NCBI GenBank assembly: GCA_913054455.1
Contig: CAJXIL010000014.1
Span: forward strand, 1-42,381
DNA: 42,381 bases
Reading direction: 5' to 3'
Source: an uncultured Roseobacter sp.
Lineage (GTDB): Bacteria; Pseudomonadota; Alphaproteobacteria; Rhodobacterales; Rhodobacteraceae
Part shown: one piece after another, positions 1-8,963 of the stretch
Layout: every line of letters begins with the position of its first letter
How positions within the stretch are numbered: the first letter of the stretch is position 1
Notes under the pieces: model-generated
Seen by the model: the letters and a program-made list of their open reading frames with translations, nothing else
The model's database searches: none
Told to the model about the DNA's origin: nothing
Position numbers and translations under genes: made by a program

Positions 1-117
1 GACCAGTTCGTGGTCTTGTATTTTCTGGGATGCCAACTGCTCATAACTTCCAGCTATCATGCTGGATTCATGCAGTGAATCCCCCAACCGATTTGTGCAA
101 CAAAGCCTAAACTTAGT

Positions 118-222
118 GTAAACCTTTGGGTCCGTTTTTGGTCCTTTTGGGCACCAAAAGGTTTACATAGATCTCGTTTCAGGGCGGCCGATGTAAACCT
201 TTGTCAACCCAGCGTAACCTTT
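118..222. repeat. GTAAACCTTT repeat block, island 1
   Basis: The motif GTAAACCTTT occurs at 118-127 and 193-202, its reverse complement at 157-166, and a shortened form (GTAACCTTT) from 213. A clearly homologous block lies at 17405-17558 in island 2, and the homology runs on through a shared GGGATCCGGCGAGG segment just to the right. Inverted and direct iterations of one 10-mer suggest protein-binding sites, for a regulator, recombination directionality factor or replication initiator; which one cannot be told. I see no gene in the rest of 1-356. Confidence 0.6.
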
Positions 223-356
223 ATTGGGCGTGATCGGGATCCGGCGAGGTGCAATCATCGGGCCATTCCCCGCAGCGTTCTGCTGCCATTATTCGCGAAT
301 ATATCCAACACATGCTCGTCCTCATGCGCAACCAGCCATTCTGGGGGGACTTGTGG

Positions 357-1286
357 TCACTCATTCAGGTCTAATGCGTCTTTGATGGCGGCTACGTAGG
401 CCAACCGGCGTTCTTCCATCCAGTCGGTAATCGCGTCCCAGTTGTTTTCGTCGAGGTAAGAGACAGGTAAGCGCTCCCACATTAAGTGACCTTTGCTATT
501 GTCAGGTGTGAATTGGGCCTCCAGGCTTTCGGCAATGGTGGTAGCCTTTTCGCCAAGGATGTCTCGGGCAGAGAACTTGTCTTCGCCCCAGTTGCCGCGG
601 ACGTAAATTCCGGCAGTTTTCTCCCCCACCCACACCGAGATCAGGATGCTGCTGCCAGCCATTGAAAAATAGCTATTCCAGGCTTTGCGCGGTTTGATGC
701 CATCTTGTGCAGCTTTTGGGTGTCGGTTGGCGTAATGTGTCCAGAAAGCGATGCGTGTTTCAGTGTTCGCATCCCCACTGGTAGCTGCTTCACGCTTTTT
801 TTGCGTCAGAGCACGTTCCCAATCATCAGGCTTTTCAACAACCTCAAAAATCGGCGCGTAGGGGCTGTCGCCAATGCGGACGACCCGTGCCTTCACTGCG
901 AAGAATGAGAACCCGTCTGCAGTGTGTTCATTCAGCCACCGAATTGAAGTGCGGTGCGGTTGCCGAAATTCGGGAGCGATCCACACCACGGTCTGAGCAT
1001 TGAGCCCTGCCAAGTAGGTCAAGATTTGGCCGAGATGCGTGTGGTCCGTGATTTCTAGCTGGTTTTCTATGAGCACAACGGTGTCGTCTTCGGGGTTTCT
1101 TGCCAGGATATCGGCAGAAAAACTCTCCACAGCAACTTCGGTGCCTGTGAGCTCCAGGGGCACTCCGATGACCTCTGACAAATGGTCTATGTTTTCTGCC
1201 AACCAAGGTGTGAAATCATGGGCCTCGTGTTTCCACGCTTCGCGCAGTGGTAGATCGGTAAGTCGGCCGAACTGGATGTCAGTCAT
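357..1286 (-). CDS. PD-(D/E)XK nuclease-like protein, DUF4268 type
   Basis: A 309 aa protein. The N-terminal half (about residues 45-125) has the layout of a PD-(D/E)XK nuclease fold: an acidic residue in SADILARN followed by the strand VVLIENQLE, where ENQ stands in place of the usual ExK, and then a helix with DHTHLGQILTY. The C-terminal half (about 175-300, from IAFWTHYANRH to LMWERLP) resembles DUF4268, a domain found with such nuclease folds. Target and activity are unknown; a defence or DNA-processing role is inferred from the fold and the island context. It lies alone on the minus strand behind the regulator and small protein genes, exactly where the equivalent module in island 2 has no insert, so it looks like cargo. 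The ATG start at 1286 fits the homologous-looking start MTDIQFGRL. Confidence 0.7.
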   Translation of the reverse strand: MTDIQFGRLTDLPLREAWKHEAHDFTPWLAENIDHLSEVIGVPLELTGTEVAVESFSADILARNPEDDTVVLIENQLEITDHTHLGQILTYLAGLNAQTVVWIAPEFRQPHRTSIRWLNEHTADGFSFFAVKARVVRIGDSPYAPIFEVVEKPDDWERALTQKKREAATSGDANTETRIAFWTHYANRHPKAAQDGIKPRKAWNSYFSMAGSSILISVWVGEKTAGIYVRGNWGEDKFSARDILGEKATTIAESLEAQFTPDNSKGHLMWERLPVSYLDENNWDAITDWMEERRLAYVAAIKDALDLNE

Positions 1287-1328
1287 TTCTGTGTCTCCCG
1301 GTTTCAGTCAAGGTAGGCATCATTGAGA

Positions 1329-1481
1329 TCACAAGGCTACCTTTGAATCTTTGAGGGCGCAGATACGCCGCAGGAGCTGCACACGGCGCAGCGTTGGGGC
1401 AGGGTCCGTTTCTTTGCTCATGTCGCGCAGGAAACGCAGCCAGGCGCGCTCGTTTGGTGTCAGGTTCTCGACATTATCCAT
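1329..1481 (-). CDS. Small island-module protein (50 aa), copy 1
   Basis: A 50 aa reading frame beginning four bases after the stop of the XRE gene. It is supported by its paralogue at 17648-17791, in the same place behind the other XRE gene. The two proteins share the cores NERAWLRFLRD and DPAPTLRRVQLLRR, while flanking residues and synonymous positions differ. That pattern points to selection on the protein. It is mostly helical and basic, with no recognised domain. The tight spacing suggests translational coupling, and a role as partner or antagonist of the regulator is possible but is inference. Confidence 0.6.
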   Translation of the reverse strand: MDNVENLTPNERAWLRFLRDMSKETDPAPTLRRVQLLRRICALKDSKVAL

Positions 1482-1485
1482 AGCG

Positions 1486-1887
1486 TTATTTCCCAAAGAT
1501 CGTCCGGAGCGCTGCGCGGGGCCTTTTGGTCAGGCGAGGGTCCGTATTGTGTGATGCATCTCGGATTTCTTCCAGCCAACCCAACTCGTTCACGGTTATT
1601 GGAGTGCCGTAGATTTCAACGATAGCCTGAGCCGCAGTATCGCCCACGGCCTGCTCCAATGACAGCCGCATCAGGTAGGCCGGATCACATTTGAGGGCGC
1701 GCGCCATCGAAGGCACACGGTCCAGTGCCAACTTGCTTGTGCCATTTTTGATCATGGTCACCATGTTGGGGTTTGGGAAACCTACCTCGTTTGCAATTTG
1801 CCCTTGGGATCTCTTCGGTTTCAGTTCCAGAATACGGCGTTCGATATATAGCGCTAAAGGCTTATCTGCATGTGGCTTTTTGGTCAT
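1486..1887 (-). CDS. XRE-family regulator, island 1
   Basis: A 133 aa DNA-binding protein. Residues ~28-75 form a Cro/CI-type helix-turn-helix (SQGQIANEVGFPNP with the recognition-helix part NMVTMIKNGTSKL), followed by a helical C-terminal region. The ATG at 1887 is chosen because it gives the same length and N-terminus (MTKKPHADKPLA) as the paralogue at 17788-18189. An upstream extension to 1926 is open but not conserved. It lies between the integrase and a 50 aa partner gene, on the same strand. Such proteins commonly control integrase or excision genes of integrative elements, and that role is inferred here. A short palindrome at 1909-1920 in its leader is conserved in the paralogue and is a candidate operator. 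Confidence 0.85.
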   Translation of the reverse strand: MTKKPHADKPLALYIERRILELKPKRSQGQIANEVGFPNPNMVTMIKNGTSKLALDRVPSMARALKCDPAYLMRLSLEQAVGDTAAQAIVEIYGTPITVNELGWLEEIRDASHNTDPRLTKRPRAALRTIFGK

Positions 1888-1908
1888 TTCAGGCCTCTCA
1901 GATGTGAC

Positions 1909-1920
1909 GCAGCATTCTGC
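1909..1920. promoter_or_regulatory. Candidate operator of the XRE gene, copy 1
   Basis: A GCAG-N4-CTGC palindrome 22 bp upstream of the ATG. The same palindrome, with a different four-base centre, sits in the same position ahead of the island 2 paralogue (18211-18222). A TATAAC sequence on the minus strand just upstream could be the -10 box. Conservation of the arms but not the centre favours an operator, possibly for autoregulation. Confidence 0.45.
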
Positions 1921-2113
1921 ATACATCTGTTATAGAGACGGCCAGTATGGGGATGTGCGGCGAGAAGAAACGCCCTTCGTCAAAACTGTGTCCATCCGCC
2001 CAAAGCACAAAGTCCCGTTGGAACGGCGGGAAATCGATCATCGCGCCAGATTGAAACCACTTTGAGCAGCGTGGAACTATATCAACGTCTTCGCTGTGTG
2101 TAATCGCCGAGTT

Positions 2114-3865
2114 TTATTCCTTCAATCTGGAAACTGGCAGGCCGAACTTCACCTTGTTCAGGGCATCTGACATCAAGATGATTGGAGATGCATGGATGTA
2201 GACCGACGCGACTTCTTGTGGGGCATGCCCAGAGATCATCTTTGATAATTCGCGCGGAACCCCCGCCTTGGCCAGTTCCGTCGCTAGGGTATGCCTGAAG
2301 CAGTAGAACACTTTGTGTTTACTCTTGATACCGAGCTTGACTAGGAAGGTGTTATTAAACCAATCATTGACCTTGTCCGGCCGTTTTGCCCACTCAGGAA
2401 ACAGTAAGGTTTGCCCAGATGCGCGCAACCGTTTCACATAATCGAGTAGACCAAATCGAATAAGGTCATTGTGGATCGGCACCAAGCGTTTGCTGCGCTG
2501 GTTCTTCGAGGCATCAGCCAGGAAGAATACCGGAATACCCTGCTCTTCGTAAATGTTGGCCAATTGCATTCGAGCCATTTCGGACGAATTTCGGACTCCG
2601 GTGTAGAGCATCACCAGTAGCGCCCACTGGTTCATTCCGTATGACGCTGGATCCGCGAATATCGGGTCCCCGAAGATCTTCTGCAACTCGTCCTTGGTGA
2701 ACGGCAGGTAGGACGCTTCCTGGTGGACCTTGCTGCCCGTATCGACACGGATACCTTGGGCAGGGTTGGTTTCGATGTGGCCGTTATTCGCGGCCTACTG
2801 CAGGACGGTCGACAGGTGCGACAGCCACTTCATGTTGATGGTTTTGGGGGCGAGCGTCGCATACGGTTCAGCGAGTTTTGCATTGGCCCTGATGGCCTGA
2901 GGCAGCGTCAGTCCAGGGAAACGCATAGTGTATCGGTTCGGCGCCTCCAGGAGGGCTCCTTTGTAGTCAATAACGTTTTTCCTAGTGATCGAGCGAACCG
3001 CGACTTCGCCACTCATAAATTCGGAAAACATCCGCACAGCGTTCCTGTGCTCATCCATCGTCTTCGGCGCTAGCGTGCTTCCGCCAGCTGTTCGTTCTTT
3101 GTGAAATGCACTCAGGGCATTTGACAGACCTATTCCATTGGCCGCCATGGGCCTTCTGGGAGTAAATTCGGGCTCGGGGTCCGGAGCAATGAGCAACGGG
3201 TCTTGAGGTTGACCAGAATAGTCGCCTTGGTCCCGCTTCAAAGTGTGTTCCAACGCCTCGATCTCTGCGCGCAACAGAGCCTTGGCAAGATCGTGCCAGC
3301 CGGGCGAACCAGGCGCCAGATCCAATTTATTCTCAGCGATGTATTGACGAACAGCAGGCTCAATCCACCGTGTCTCACCAGAGGCGAAGCTGGTGCGGAG
3401 TACGGCAAGGCGTCTAACGCGGTTCTTGCTATAGAAGTCTCGCGCCCCCAGCATCAATTCGTAGTCGGTCGACGCATTGATCATTGTGAACGGACCTTGG
3501 CTGCTGCCGATTTCACCACTCTCGAATCTCTTCAGGATCCGCTCTCGCTCCACACCCATCGCTTCTCGCGTCGGCATGGCTGCCCGCTTCGCATCATCCC
3601 CCGCAAGGGTGTTCGCATAATGTGCCTTTGCGGCGACAGAGAGTGTAAGTTCCGGCGCGTTTCTTTGCGCCTCCAAGCGCTCACGTGCCTCGTCGATCTG
3701 CACAAGAAAGCGGTTGATGATCCCGATCGCGAGTCGTTCCCGCGACCGAGGATCAGGCGGCAAATTGGTTTCGGCCAGCTCAGTCTTGCCAATAATCGGA
3801 ACCAGTTCATCGGGAACCTTGATCCTGACGCGCCACTTCCCACGTATGTGCTGCACGTATTTCAT
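2114..3865 (-). pseudogene. int: ffs-targeting tyrosine integrase, island 1, nonsense-broken
   Basis: A tyrosine recombinase split by one in-frame TAG at 2795-2797. Reading straight through it, with no frameshift, gives a full-length protein of ~583 aa. The N-terminal part (MKYVQHIRGKWRVRIKVPDEL) resembles the DUF6538-type domain of island integrases. The C-terminal part has the catalytic set: Arg in YTGVRNSSE, FRHTLATEL, SGHA and the tyrosine in ASVYIHA. The residue lost at the stop lies in the core-binding domain, between STVLQ and AANNGHIETNP; Trp (TGG to TAG) would be a natural original. The catalytic domain could only be made alone from an internal start, e.g. TTG at 2686, so the gene is probably inactive. 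The ATG at 3865 follows GGGGTGG; a GTG at 3871 is also possible. The gene reads away from the attachment repeat at 3971-3997. Confidence 0.85.
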
Positions 3866-3885
3866 ACCCACCCCGAAGCTTTGTT

Positions 3886-3917
3886 TTGTAGCAGGCTTTG
3901 TAGCAGATCTTGTAGCA
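3886..3917. repeat. Three TTGTAGCA repeats, 12 bp period
   Basis: TTGTAGCA occurs at 3886-3893, 3898-3905 and 3910-3917, exactly 12 bp apart, between the integrase start and the attachment repeat. Related TTGTAAC repeats with 12 bp spacing lie at the same place in front of the island 2 integrase. The position and spacing fit arm-type integrase binding sites or an integrase operator. An inverted repeat with 8 bp arms (ATACTCAT) adjoins at 3919-3941. Confidence 0.5.
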
Positions 3918-3970
3918 CATACTCATGAAAACTATGAGTATTGTGCATTTTCAACCGGCTGGAAGGGGAG

Positions 3971-3997
3971 AAGGTGAGAGGTTGGACATCGACCCAA
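3971..3997. repeat. att: Attachment site copy between islands
   Basis: A 27 bp exact copy of the 3' end of ffs (19999-20025); with one mismatch the match extends to 33 bp (3965-3997 against 19993-20025). It is the right end of island 1 and the left end of island 2. It contains only the 3' arm of the SRP RNA end helix, so it is not a working ffs gene. Confidence 0.9.
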
Positions 3998-4014
3998 CAC
4001 ATTTAAAAACAACA

Positions 4015-4044
4015 GGTTACATGTGGTTTTGTAACCGTGTAACC
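4015..4044. repeat. TTGTAACC motifs at left end of island 2
   Basis: GGTTACA at 4015-4021 (inverted), TTGTAACC at 4029-4036 and TGTAACC at 4038-4044, just inside the left attachment repeat. The same word precedes the island 2 integrase at the other end (19915-19922). Matching short motifs just inside both ends fit integrase arm sites. The remaining 4045-4424 stretch is AT-richer leader DNA. A weak promoter-like pair ahead of the methyltransferase is TTGACG at 4319-4324 and TAAAAT at 4344-4349, with a long 19 bp spacer. Confidence 0.45.
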
Positions 4045-4424
4045 GACCTGAAAATGGGCAATACAACAGATAATATTTGAATTGGCTTCCACTACAAAAA
4101 CGCTACTCTCAAATTTCATATCAGATTCTCAAAATTCTGCGACGACTTCAACCACCACTGTCCGCACCCAAGCCTCGCTGGCCTAGCACCTCAAGAATAT
4201 GCTAACCGGTCAAACCAAAACTTGGACAAAGCTAACTTGTAAAAGAAGCCTCTCATGGGAGCAGTTCCGGTTTCGTGTTCGCCCTCGGGTGCCTGACATA
4301 ACGCGCGAACCCGTTTTCTTGACGACGATATCCGACATGCTGGTAAAATAGGCGGTCATTCTGCGTTTTCTACCTACTCTCCCGAGCCAAACCTGGTAAA
4401 ACGGCTCATAATCGGAGCTGCGCC

Positions 4425-5918
4425 TTGTCGAAGAAGTTTTCCATCATTGATCTTTTTGCTGGTCCGGGAGGGCTCGGAGAAGGGTTTTCACGTGCCGGGC
4501 GTGAACCTGGAAATAATATGAGCATCCACATGTCCGTGGAAATGGATGATCACGCGGTTCAGACCTTGCGCCTTCGGTCATTCCTGCGCAGCTTCCCCTC
4601 TCTCCCGGCATCATACCACGAAGCTTTGAACGCGGGTCGTGCTCTACCCGACTGGACCGTTTCTCATCCGGCGCAATGGCAGCGCGCCATGTCGGAAGTA
4701 AGACGATGCGTGCTCGGCCAAGAAGGCGTTTTCGATGAACTCGCCATCGAGCTGGACAATGTTCGCGAGGCAAACCACGGCGACACGATCCTGATTGGTG
4801 GCCCTCCATGCCAAGCCTATTCGCTCGCGGGGCGTTCTCGGAACTCCGGCAAAGAAGGATATGTGCCGGAAGATGACAATCGGCATTACCTCTATCGTGA
4901 ATATGTCCGGATTCTTGACCGGCTCGAGCCGGCAGCTTTTGTCATGGAGAATGTCAAAGGTATGCTGTCTTCCAAGGTCGACGGGGGGGGGATATTTAGT
5001 CGCGTTCTCGACGATCTCGAAGCTGCCGGAGAACATGGCTATCGGTTGCTGCCATTGGCCACCACGCCGCCTACGGACGGATCTCGGGCCGACGGACGGG
5101 ACTTTCTCATCCGCGCTGAGCAGCATGGCGTCCCCCAAGCCCGACACCGAGTGATAGTGGTTGGCATCCGCAATGATATTTCGATCCCTGATTTCGTCGA
5201 CCCACTTCTGGGCAACCCCAAAGCTCCAGTATCCGTCGCTGAGGCCATCTCCGGTCTTTCGGAGCTTCGCAGCGGGTTGAGCCGTCAGGACTCGACAGCG
5301 GGATGGCACCGCGCTGTCCGCGAGCAGGCTGAAAGGATTGCCTGCTCTCAGGAAATCAACTTCGAAGTCCGCGAGGTTGCCCGGAACATCAAAAACACGA
5401 AATCCCTAGCCAAAAATCGCGTCTCTGACAAGAAAGCGAACGAGAAGCTCCTACCCACGCATCTCAGAGATTGGTTTTTTGACGACGCTCTTGACGTGAC
5501 ACTACAGCATGAAACCCGCGGGCATATTCCACAAGACCTAGGGCGATATCTTTTCTCTGCCGCCTATTCCCGGGTTCATAATCGTGCACCGAAACTCAGC
5601 GAATTCCCTGGCTTCCTGCAACCGAACCATCGAAACAGAGGAACAGGTGTTTTTGCTGACCGCTTCCGAACGCAGGTTGCGACGCGCCCCTCATCAACCG
5701 TGACCAGTCACATATCGAAGGACGGGCATTACTTCATCCACCCGGACCCTGCCCAATGCCGATCATTGACGGTTCGGGAGGCAGCAAGACTTCAGACCTT
5801 CCCGGACAACTATTTGTTCTGCGGCCCTCGAACCAAACAGTATCATCAGGTAGGTAACGCCGTTCCGCCCTATCTGGCCTACCAGATTGCAAAAGCTGTG
5901 CGCCGCCTCATCAGCTGA
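4425..5918 (+). CDS. DNA (cytosine-5) methyltransferase
   Basis: A 497 aa C5 cytosine methyltransferase, transferring methyl from S-adenosylmethionine to carbon 5 of cytosine in a specific DNA site. All key motifs are present in order: motif I FSIIDLFAGPGGLGEGF (residues ~5-21), motif IV with the catalytic Cys GGPPCQAYSLAGRS (~125), motif VI AFVMENVKG (~171), motif VIII QARHRVIVVG (~235), and motifs IX-X VREAARLQTFPDNY and YHQVGNAVPPYLA near the C-terminus. The target-recognition region lies at ~255-430; the site cannot be read from sequence. The start is TTG at 4425, with GGAG nine bases upstream. It converges on the four-gene operon 5921-13214, with only two bases between the stop codons. 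It is probably the self-protecting methylase of that locus. Its separate promoter would let methylation precede restriction. Confidence 0.95.
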   Translation: MSKKFSIIDLFAGPGGLGEGFSRAGREPGNNMSIHMSVEMDDHAVQTLRLRSFLRSFPSLPASYHEALNAGRALPDWTVSHPAQWQRAMSEVRRCVLGQEGVFDELAIELDNVREANHGDTILIGGPPCQAYSLAGRSRNSGKEGYVPEDDNRHYLYREYVRILDRLEPAAFVMENVKGMLSSKVDGGGIFSRVLDDLEAAGEHGYRLLPLATTPPTDGSRADGRDFLIRAEQHGVPQARHRVIVVGIRNDISIPDFVDPLLGNPKAPVSVAEAISGLSELRSGLSRQDSTAGWHRAVREQAERIACSQEINFEVREVARNIKNTKSLAKNRVSDKKANEKLLPTHLRDWFFDDALDVTLQHETRGHIPQDLGRYLFSAAYSRVHNRAPKLSEFPGFLQPNHRNRGTGVFADRFRTQVATRPSSTVTSHISKDGHYFIHPDPAQCRSLTVREAARLQTFPDNYLFCGPRTKQYHQVGNAVPPYLAYQIAKAVRRLIS

Positions 5919-5920
5919 CA

Positions 5921-8008
5921 TTATTCCACTACCGCCCCTTTGCCCTCAAACCCTTCACCTTCCATCCGCGTGAGGATCTCTAACGCGGACGACGTCTGAC
6001 GTTCCGTCGGCATACGCGCTGGAATCTTCGAGCAGACATCGAGAACGCCGTATTCGGACGGCGAAAGGAGCCGTTTCGCTCGCCCCCAATCCTTTACTTC
6101 CTCCCAAAAAGAAGCTCCGAGCTCAAACACCTTTGTCTGTGCTTCCACACTCTTGGTAAGGTTCTCGTCTTCGATGATGTCGGCCTCTTCGGATCGTGCC
6201 TCTTCGGGTTCCGCAAGCACGTCGCTGAACGCGTCACCGTAATCCAGCTTCCGCTCAGAAAAGGTCTTCCAGCATGCCTGTTTCTTTGCCCATTCCGACA
6301 TGTTCCGCACACCGTCAGGCGGGTGGGTAATAATATCCTGAGCTTCAGCCGCAGCAACAAGCAGCGCATGTTCAAGGCTATCGGGAACAGCCTGCGCACG
6401 CCATATCCGCGACAGGTCCACGACCTTGTCCACCCCTGCTGCATCATGGGCTACCTTCGCAATCGCATATGTTACGATGTTTGCCCGGTATCCGCCCTCA
6501 TACCATTCCGCGGCCGAAACGAGTTTCTCTAGGCGCCGGAAAATGATCGCCTTCGACACTAGATGGCGATACCAAGCTTCGTTTATCTTCGCGCCGCTGC
6601 GCCCCCATATCTTTTCGATAGTCTTTGCAAACTCCGCAAAGTTCTTCTGTGCCCCCTTCGAGACGATGTCAGGACAACCGGCCCAAGAGTTCTCGTATTT
6701 CGCGAGGTCGGTCTTCGTGAAGAACTGCGGCTTCGGAAATTCGGCATCCCACTTCTTGCGCTCTGCTTCTGTCTTGCGGCTGCGTTCGTCAGCAAATTGC
6801 CCGCGCGCGCGCTCATAGAACCATTTTGTTTCACGATAACCGGCATTGCCTGCTGGTGCGAGGATCTTTCTTGAAAGTTCTTCGATCCGGATATGAAAGG
6901 GGTGATTTGCAAAGAAGTCCGCCGCGGCAACCTTGTTCTGGCTGTTGGCAAATTCAGAAATTCGAGGCACCACAGAGTCGGCCATTAGCGACGGGACCAC
7001 GTTTAGCTTCATCTGAACAAAAATGTCTTTGAGCCCCTCCCCCGCCTTCTTCCGATTGGCGTGGATCGAAGCTGTCGTCTGACCTCCGTTGACAATCTGA
7101 AGGTTTTCAGCACTCGTGATTACAATGCCGCCCGTAGTATGCTCGATTTCAACGCTTTCGGCGGTTGCTGCAAGGCCGTTGTTATAGGCGAGGAACATGT
7201 GAGGCTCCTCCATAATGGTCTTGCGAATTCCTTTATTTACATTTCCCTTGGCCTGCAGGAATGAACGCACGTTGGATTCCAGCAGGCGCGCGCCCCAGCG
7301 GTCATAAATTTCGGCAAGTTGGGAGCCCGGGATAACCGCTATGTAGCTTTCGAACGCAGTATCTGCGCCAGAAGCTTTCAAGACAGGAACACCACCGCCA
7401 AAATCTTCCGCAAAACGGACTGTCATGTCGGCTCGCGCCTGGCCCTGTTCGACATATGCTTTCAGCCGTTTCAAGTCCCAGACATTGTAGGTAACCGGTT
7501 TCTCGCCCATCTCTCCGGCCGGCATTGCATCGACACGTGCCCTGTTGTCCGAATTCGTGACAAAGATCAGTTTGATCTTTTCGATTATTTTCCAGCGCGT
7601 TTGTATCAAGTCCGCAAGCTGCGCGCCGTGGCTGGTTTCCTCCAGCTCGACAACGAAATCCTCTGTCCGTGCGTGTCGCAGGAATTCTACCATTTTTTTG
7701 AATTGTGCCTTCAGCTGGGCACCGCTAGTCGTCCGAACTTCAGGGGAACCATCGAAATCACAGAGGATCAGGGAGAGCACTCCGTCCGCATCCCTGGGGT
7801 CGCCGCCCGACCCCGTGACCTCGAGCGCGACCCTTCTCTTGCCCAAGCCTTCGAAATGCGCGTAGTCTGCTTGATCCAGCTCGCCAGCCTCGGTTAGAAT
7901 TTCCCCAACCCTCTCGAAAAAGGCTTCCTGAGTATATAGTCCCAATGCATCTGCATCCCCCCGGATGTCAGCGATCAAGCTCTGATTGAATTCTTCAAGA
8001 TCAGACAC
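5921..8008 (-). CDS. AIPR family protein
   Basis: A 695 aa member of the AIPR family (named after abortive-infection phage-resistance proteins). Family signatures are visible: LLESNVRSFLQAKGNVNKGI, FLAYNNGLAATAE and IVNGGQTTASI (about residues 240-330). No catalytic function is established for the family. The start is taken as GTG at 8008, overlapping the end of the nuclease gene by eight bases (GTGTCTGA); this gives the N-terminus VSDLEEFNQSLIADI. The frame is open further upstream to 8260, but that extension is basic, low in complexity and overlaps the upstream gene, so it is not used. It is the last gene of the four-gene operon. Overlap with its neighbour suggests coupled translation and a shared complex or pathway. 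AIPR genes recur with Z1 and GHL ATPase genes in bacterial defence loci. Confidence 0.9.
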   Translation of the reverse strand: MSDLEEFNQSLIADIRGDADALGLYTQEAFFERVGEILTEAGELDQADYAHFEGLGKRRVALEVTGSGGDPRDADGVLSLILCDFDGSPEVRTTSGAQLKAQFKKMVEFLRHARTEDFVVELEETSHGAQLADLIQTRWKIIEKIKLIFVTNSDNRARVDAMPAGEMGEKPVTYNVWDLKRLKAYVEQGQARADMTVRFAEDFGGGVPVLKASGADTAFESYIAVIPGSQLAEIYDRWGARLLESNVRSFLQAKGNVNKGIRKTIMEEPHMFLAYNNGLAATAESVEIEHTTGGIVITSAENLQIVNGGQTTASIHANRKKAGEGLKDIFVQMKLNVVPSLMADSVVPRISEFANSQNKVAAADFFANHPFHIRIEELSRKILAPAGNAGYRETKWFYERARGQFADERSRKTEAERKKWDAEFPKPQFFTKTDLAKYENSWAGCPDIVSKGAQKNFAEFAKTIEKIWGRSGAKINEAWYRHLVSKAIIFRRLEKLVSAAEWYEGGYRANIVTYAIAKVAHDAAGVDKVVDLSRIWRAQAVPDSLEHALLVAAAEAQDIITHPPDGVRNMSEWAKKQACWKTFSERKLDYGDAFSDVLAEPEEARSEEADIIEDENLTKSVEAQTKVFELGASFWEEVKDWGRAKRLLSPSEYGVLDVCSKIPARMPTERQTSSALEILTRMEGEGFEGKGAVVE

Positions 8009-8963
8009 GACAGATTTCTTCCCCCAATAATTCTTGCAATTCCGTCGTTCTCTCGAAGCCAAGGCAGGCGTCGAGGCGGATCGTATAGCCAAGCTCTTCC
8101 ACTCCTTGAGGCAGCGGCGGCGTAATCCGCGGGAAGCCCTCGAGAACCTCGAACACGCGAATCGCACCGAGATGCCATGTCCTTTGTGCCTCCACTTCTT
8201 CTGGGTCATAACCAGTTTCCAGAAGGCGCTGGTCCCAGATGTCTTGGGCGGCGATGTCATCCTCGAATAACCGAGATGTCAAAGCGACATGCCCGGAGAG
8301 GTTCAACCCTTCCCCTTGGAGGGCCGTGTCGACATCCTGAACTCTAAGAAAAAGGCGTGCGTCATCAATGTCCATCAATTGTGCTTCGGACGAAATACGG
8401 ATCTTTGGGTGAGCTGCGCTGCGCCTAGCTTTGCATTCGAAGTAAACTCCGGGAAGCTCGAAGTCCTTCGCGCTCTCCTCGGGTCCTCTCCACGCTTCCA
8501 CAGCCGAGCCTGCCCCTATCATCGCTACCAGTTCACGCAGCAACGCCAGCTCTCCAACGAGGCCACGTTGCTCCTCCAGCGACAGGCCGCGCAGACCACC
8601 TCCCCTTAGCAGGTGGTGCCAGCGGGTCGTCCTGCGAACAGCTCTCTGCAGCGCGGCCTTGTGGTCTACTGCGGCCTCTGCAGCGATCACGACGTCTCGG
8701 CAAAGCGTCTCGAATAAATCGATGTTTGCGCGATCGGAGAGCGTGATGCAGTAGCATTTACGACCGTCCACGAAACGATAGAACACCCCGACATTGCGGA
8801 GTTTGGGTAGCGGTAGAATTTCCTCGGCACCTTCAGAAAGCTGAAGGATCAGTGCAGGTGAGCGATCCGGCATGCGAGCCCAGAAGAAGTCATGGCGCCC
8901 GCCGCGATCGACACGGCGCGCCGTCCCAGGGTCGATGCCCTCCCATGGTCCCTCAATAGTCAT
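8001..8963 (-). CDS. PD-(D/E)XK nuclease of Z1 locus (DUF4420 type)
   Basis: A 320 aa protein with a restriction-endonuclease fold. After an N-terminal beta-rich region come GLVGELALLRELV (acidic residue on helix 1), then the pair AKDFELPGVYFECKA, in which Asp and the E-x-K triplet (ECK) are the metal and catalytic residues (about residues 140-200). This matches the PD-(D/E)XK motif family Pfam calls DUF4420. The chosen ATG at 8963 (MTIEGPWEGIDPG) overlaps the end of the Z1 gene by 11 bases; the frame stays open to 9011 but inside the Z1 gene. It is the likely DNA-cleaving subunit of the locus, working with the Z1 and GHL ATPases; the cleavage site is unknown. Confidence 0.9.
   Translation of the reverse strand: MTIEGPWEGIDPGTARRVDRGGRHDFFWARMPDRSPALILQLSEGAEEILPLPKLRNVGVFYRFVDGRKCYCITLSDRANIDLFETLCRDVVIAAEAAVDHKAALQRAVRRTTRWHHLLRGGGLRGLSLEEQRGLVGELALLRELVAMIGAGSAVEAWRGPEESAKDFELPGVYFECKARRSAAHPKIRISSEAQLMDIDDARLFLRVQDVDTALQGEGLNLSGHVALTSRLFEDDIAAQDIWDQRLLETGYDPEEVEAQRTWHLGAIRVFEVLEGFPRITPPLPQGVEELGYTIRLDACLGFERTTELQELLGEEICRV

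Larger units (their letters stand above)
1..3997. mobile_element. Genomic island 1 in ffs (right part only)
   Basis: The right end of an integrative element whose left end lies outside the window. It is bounded on the right by a copy of the ffs 3' end (3971-3997), beside which lies a tyrosine integrase gene reading leftwards. Visible content, from the right: broken integrase, XRE-type regulator, 50 aa protein, PD-(D/E)XK-like protein and a GTAAACCTTT repeat block. The order matches the right end of island 2, so the two share an end module. Extent to the left is unknown. Confidence 0.75.

Noticed and set aside
2114-3865. Deliberate stop-codon readthrough in the integrases
   Set aside because: The two stops differ in codon and position, and no conserved readthrough context is seen; simple loss of function is more likely.
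8009-8260. An N-terminal extension of the AIPR protein
   Set aside because: It overlaps the nuclease gene by 260 bases with a basic low-complexity sequence; the GTG overlap start fits the operon pattern.
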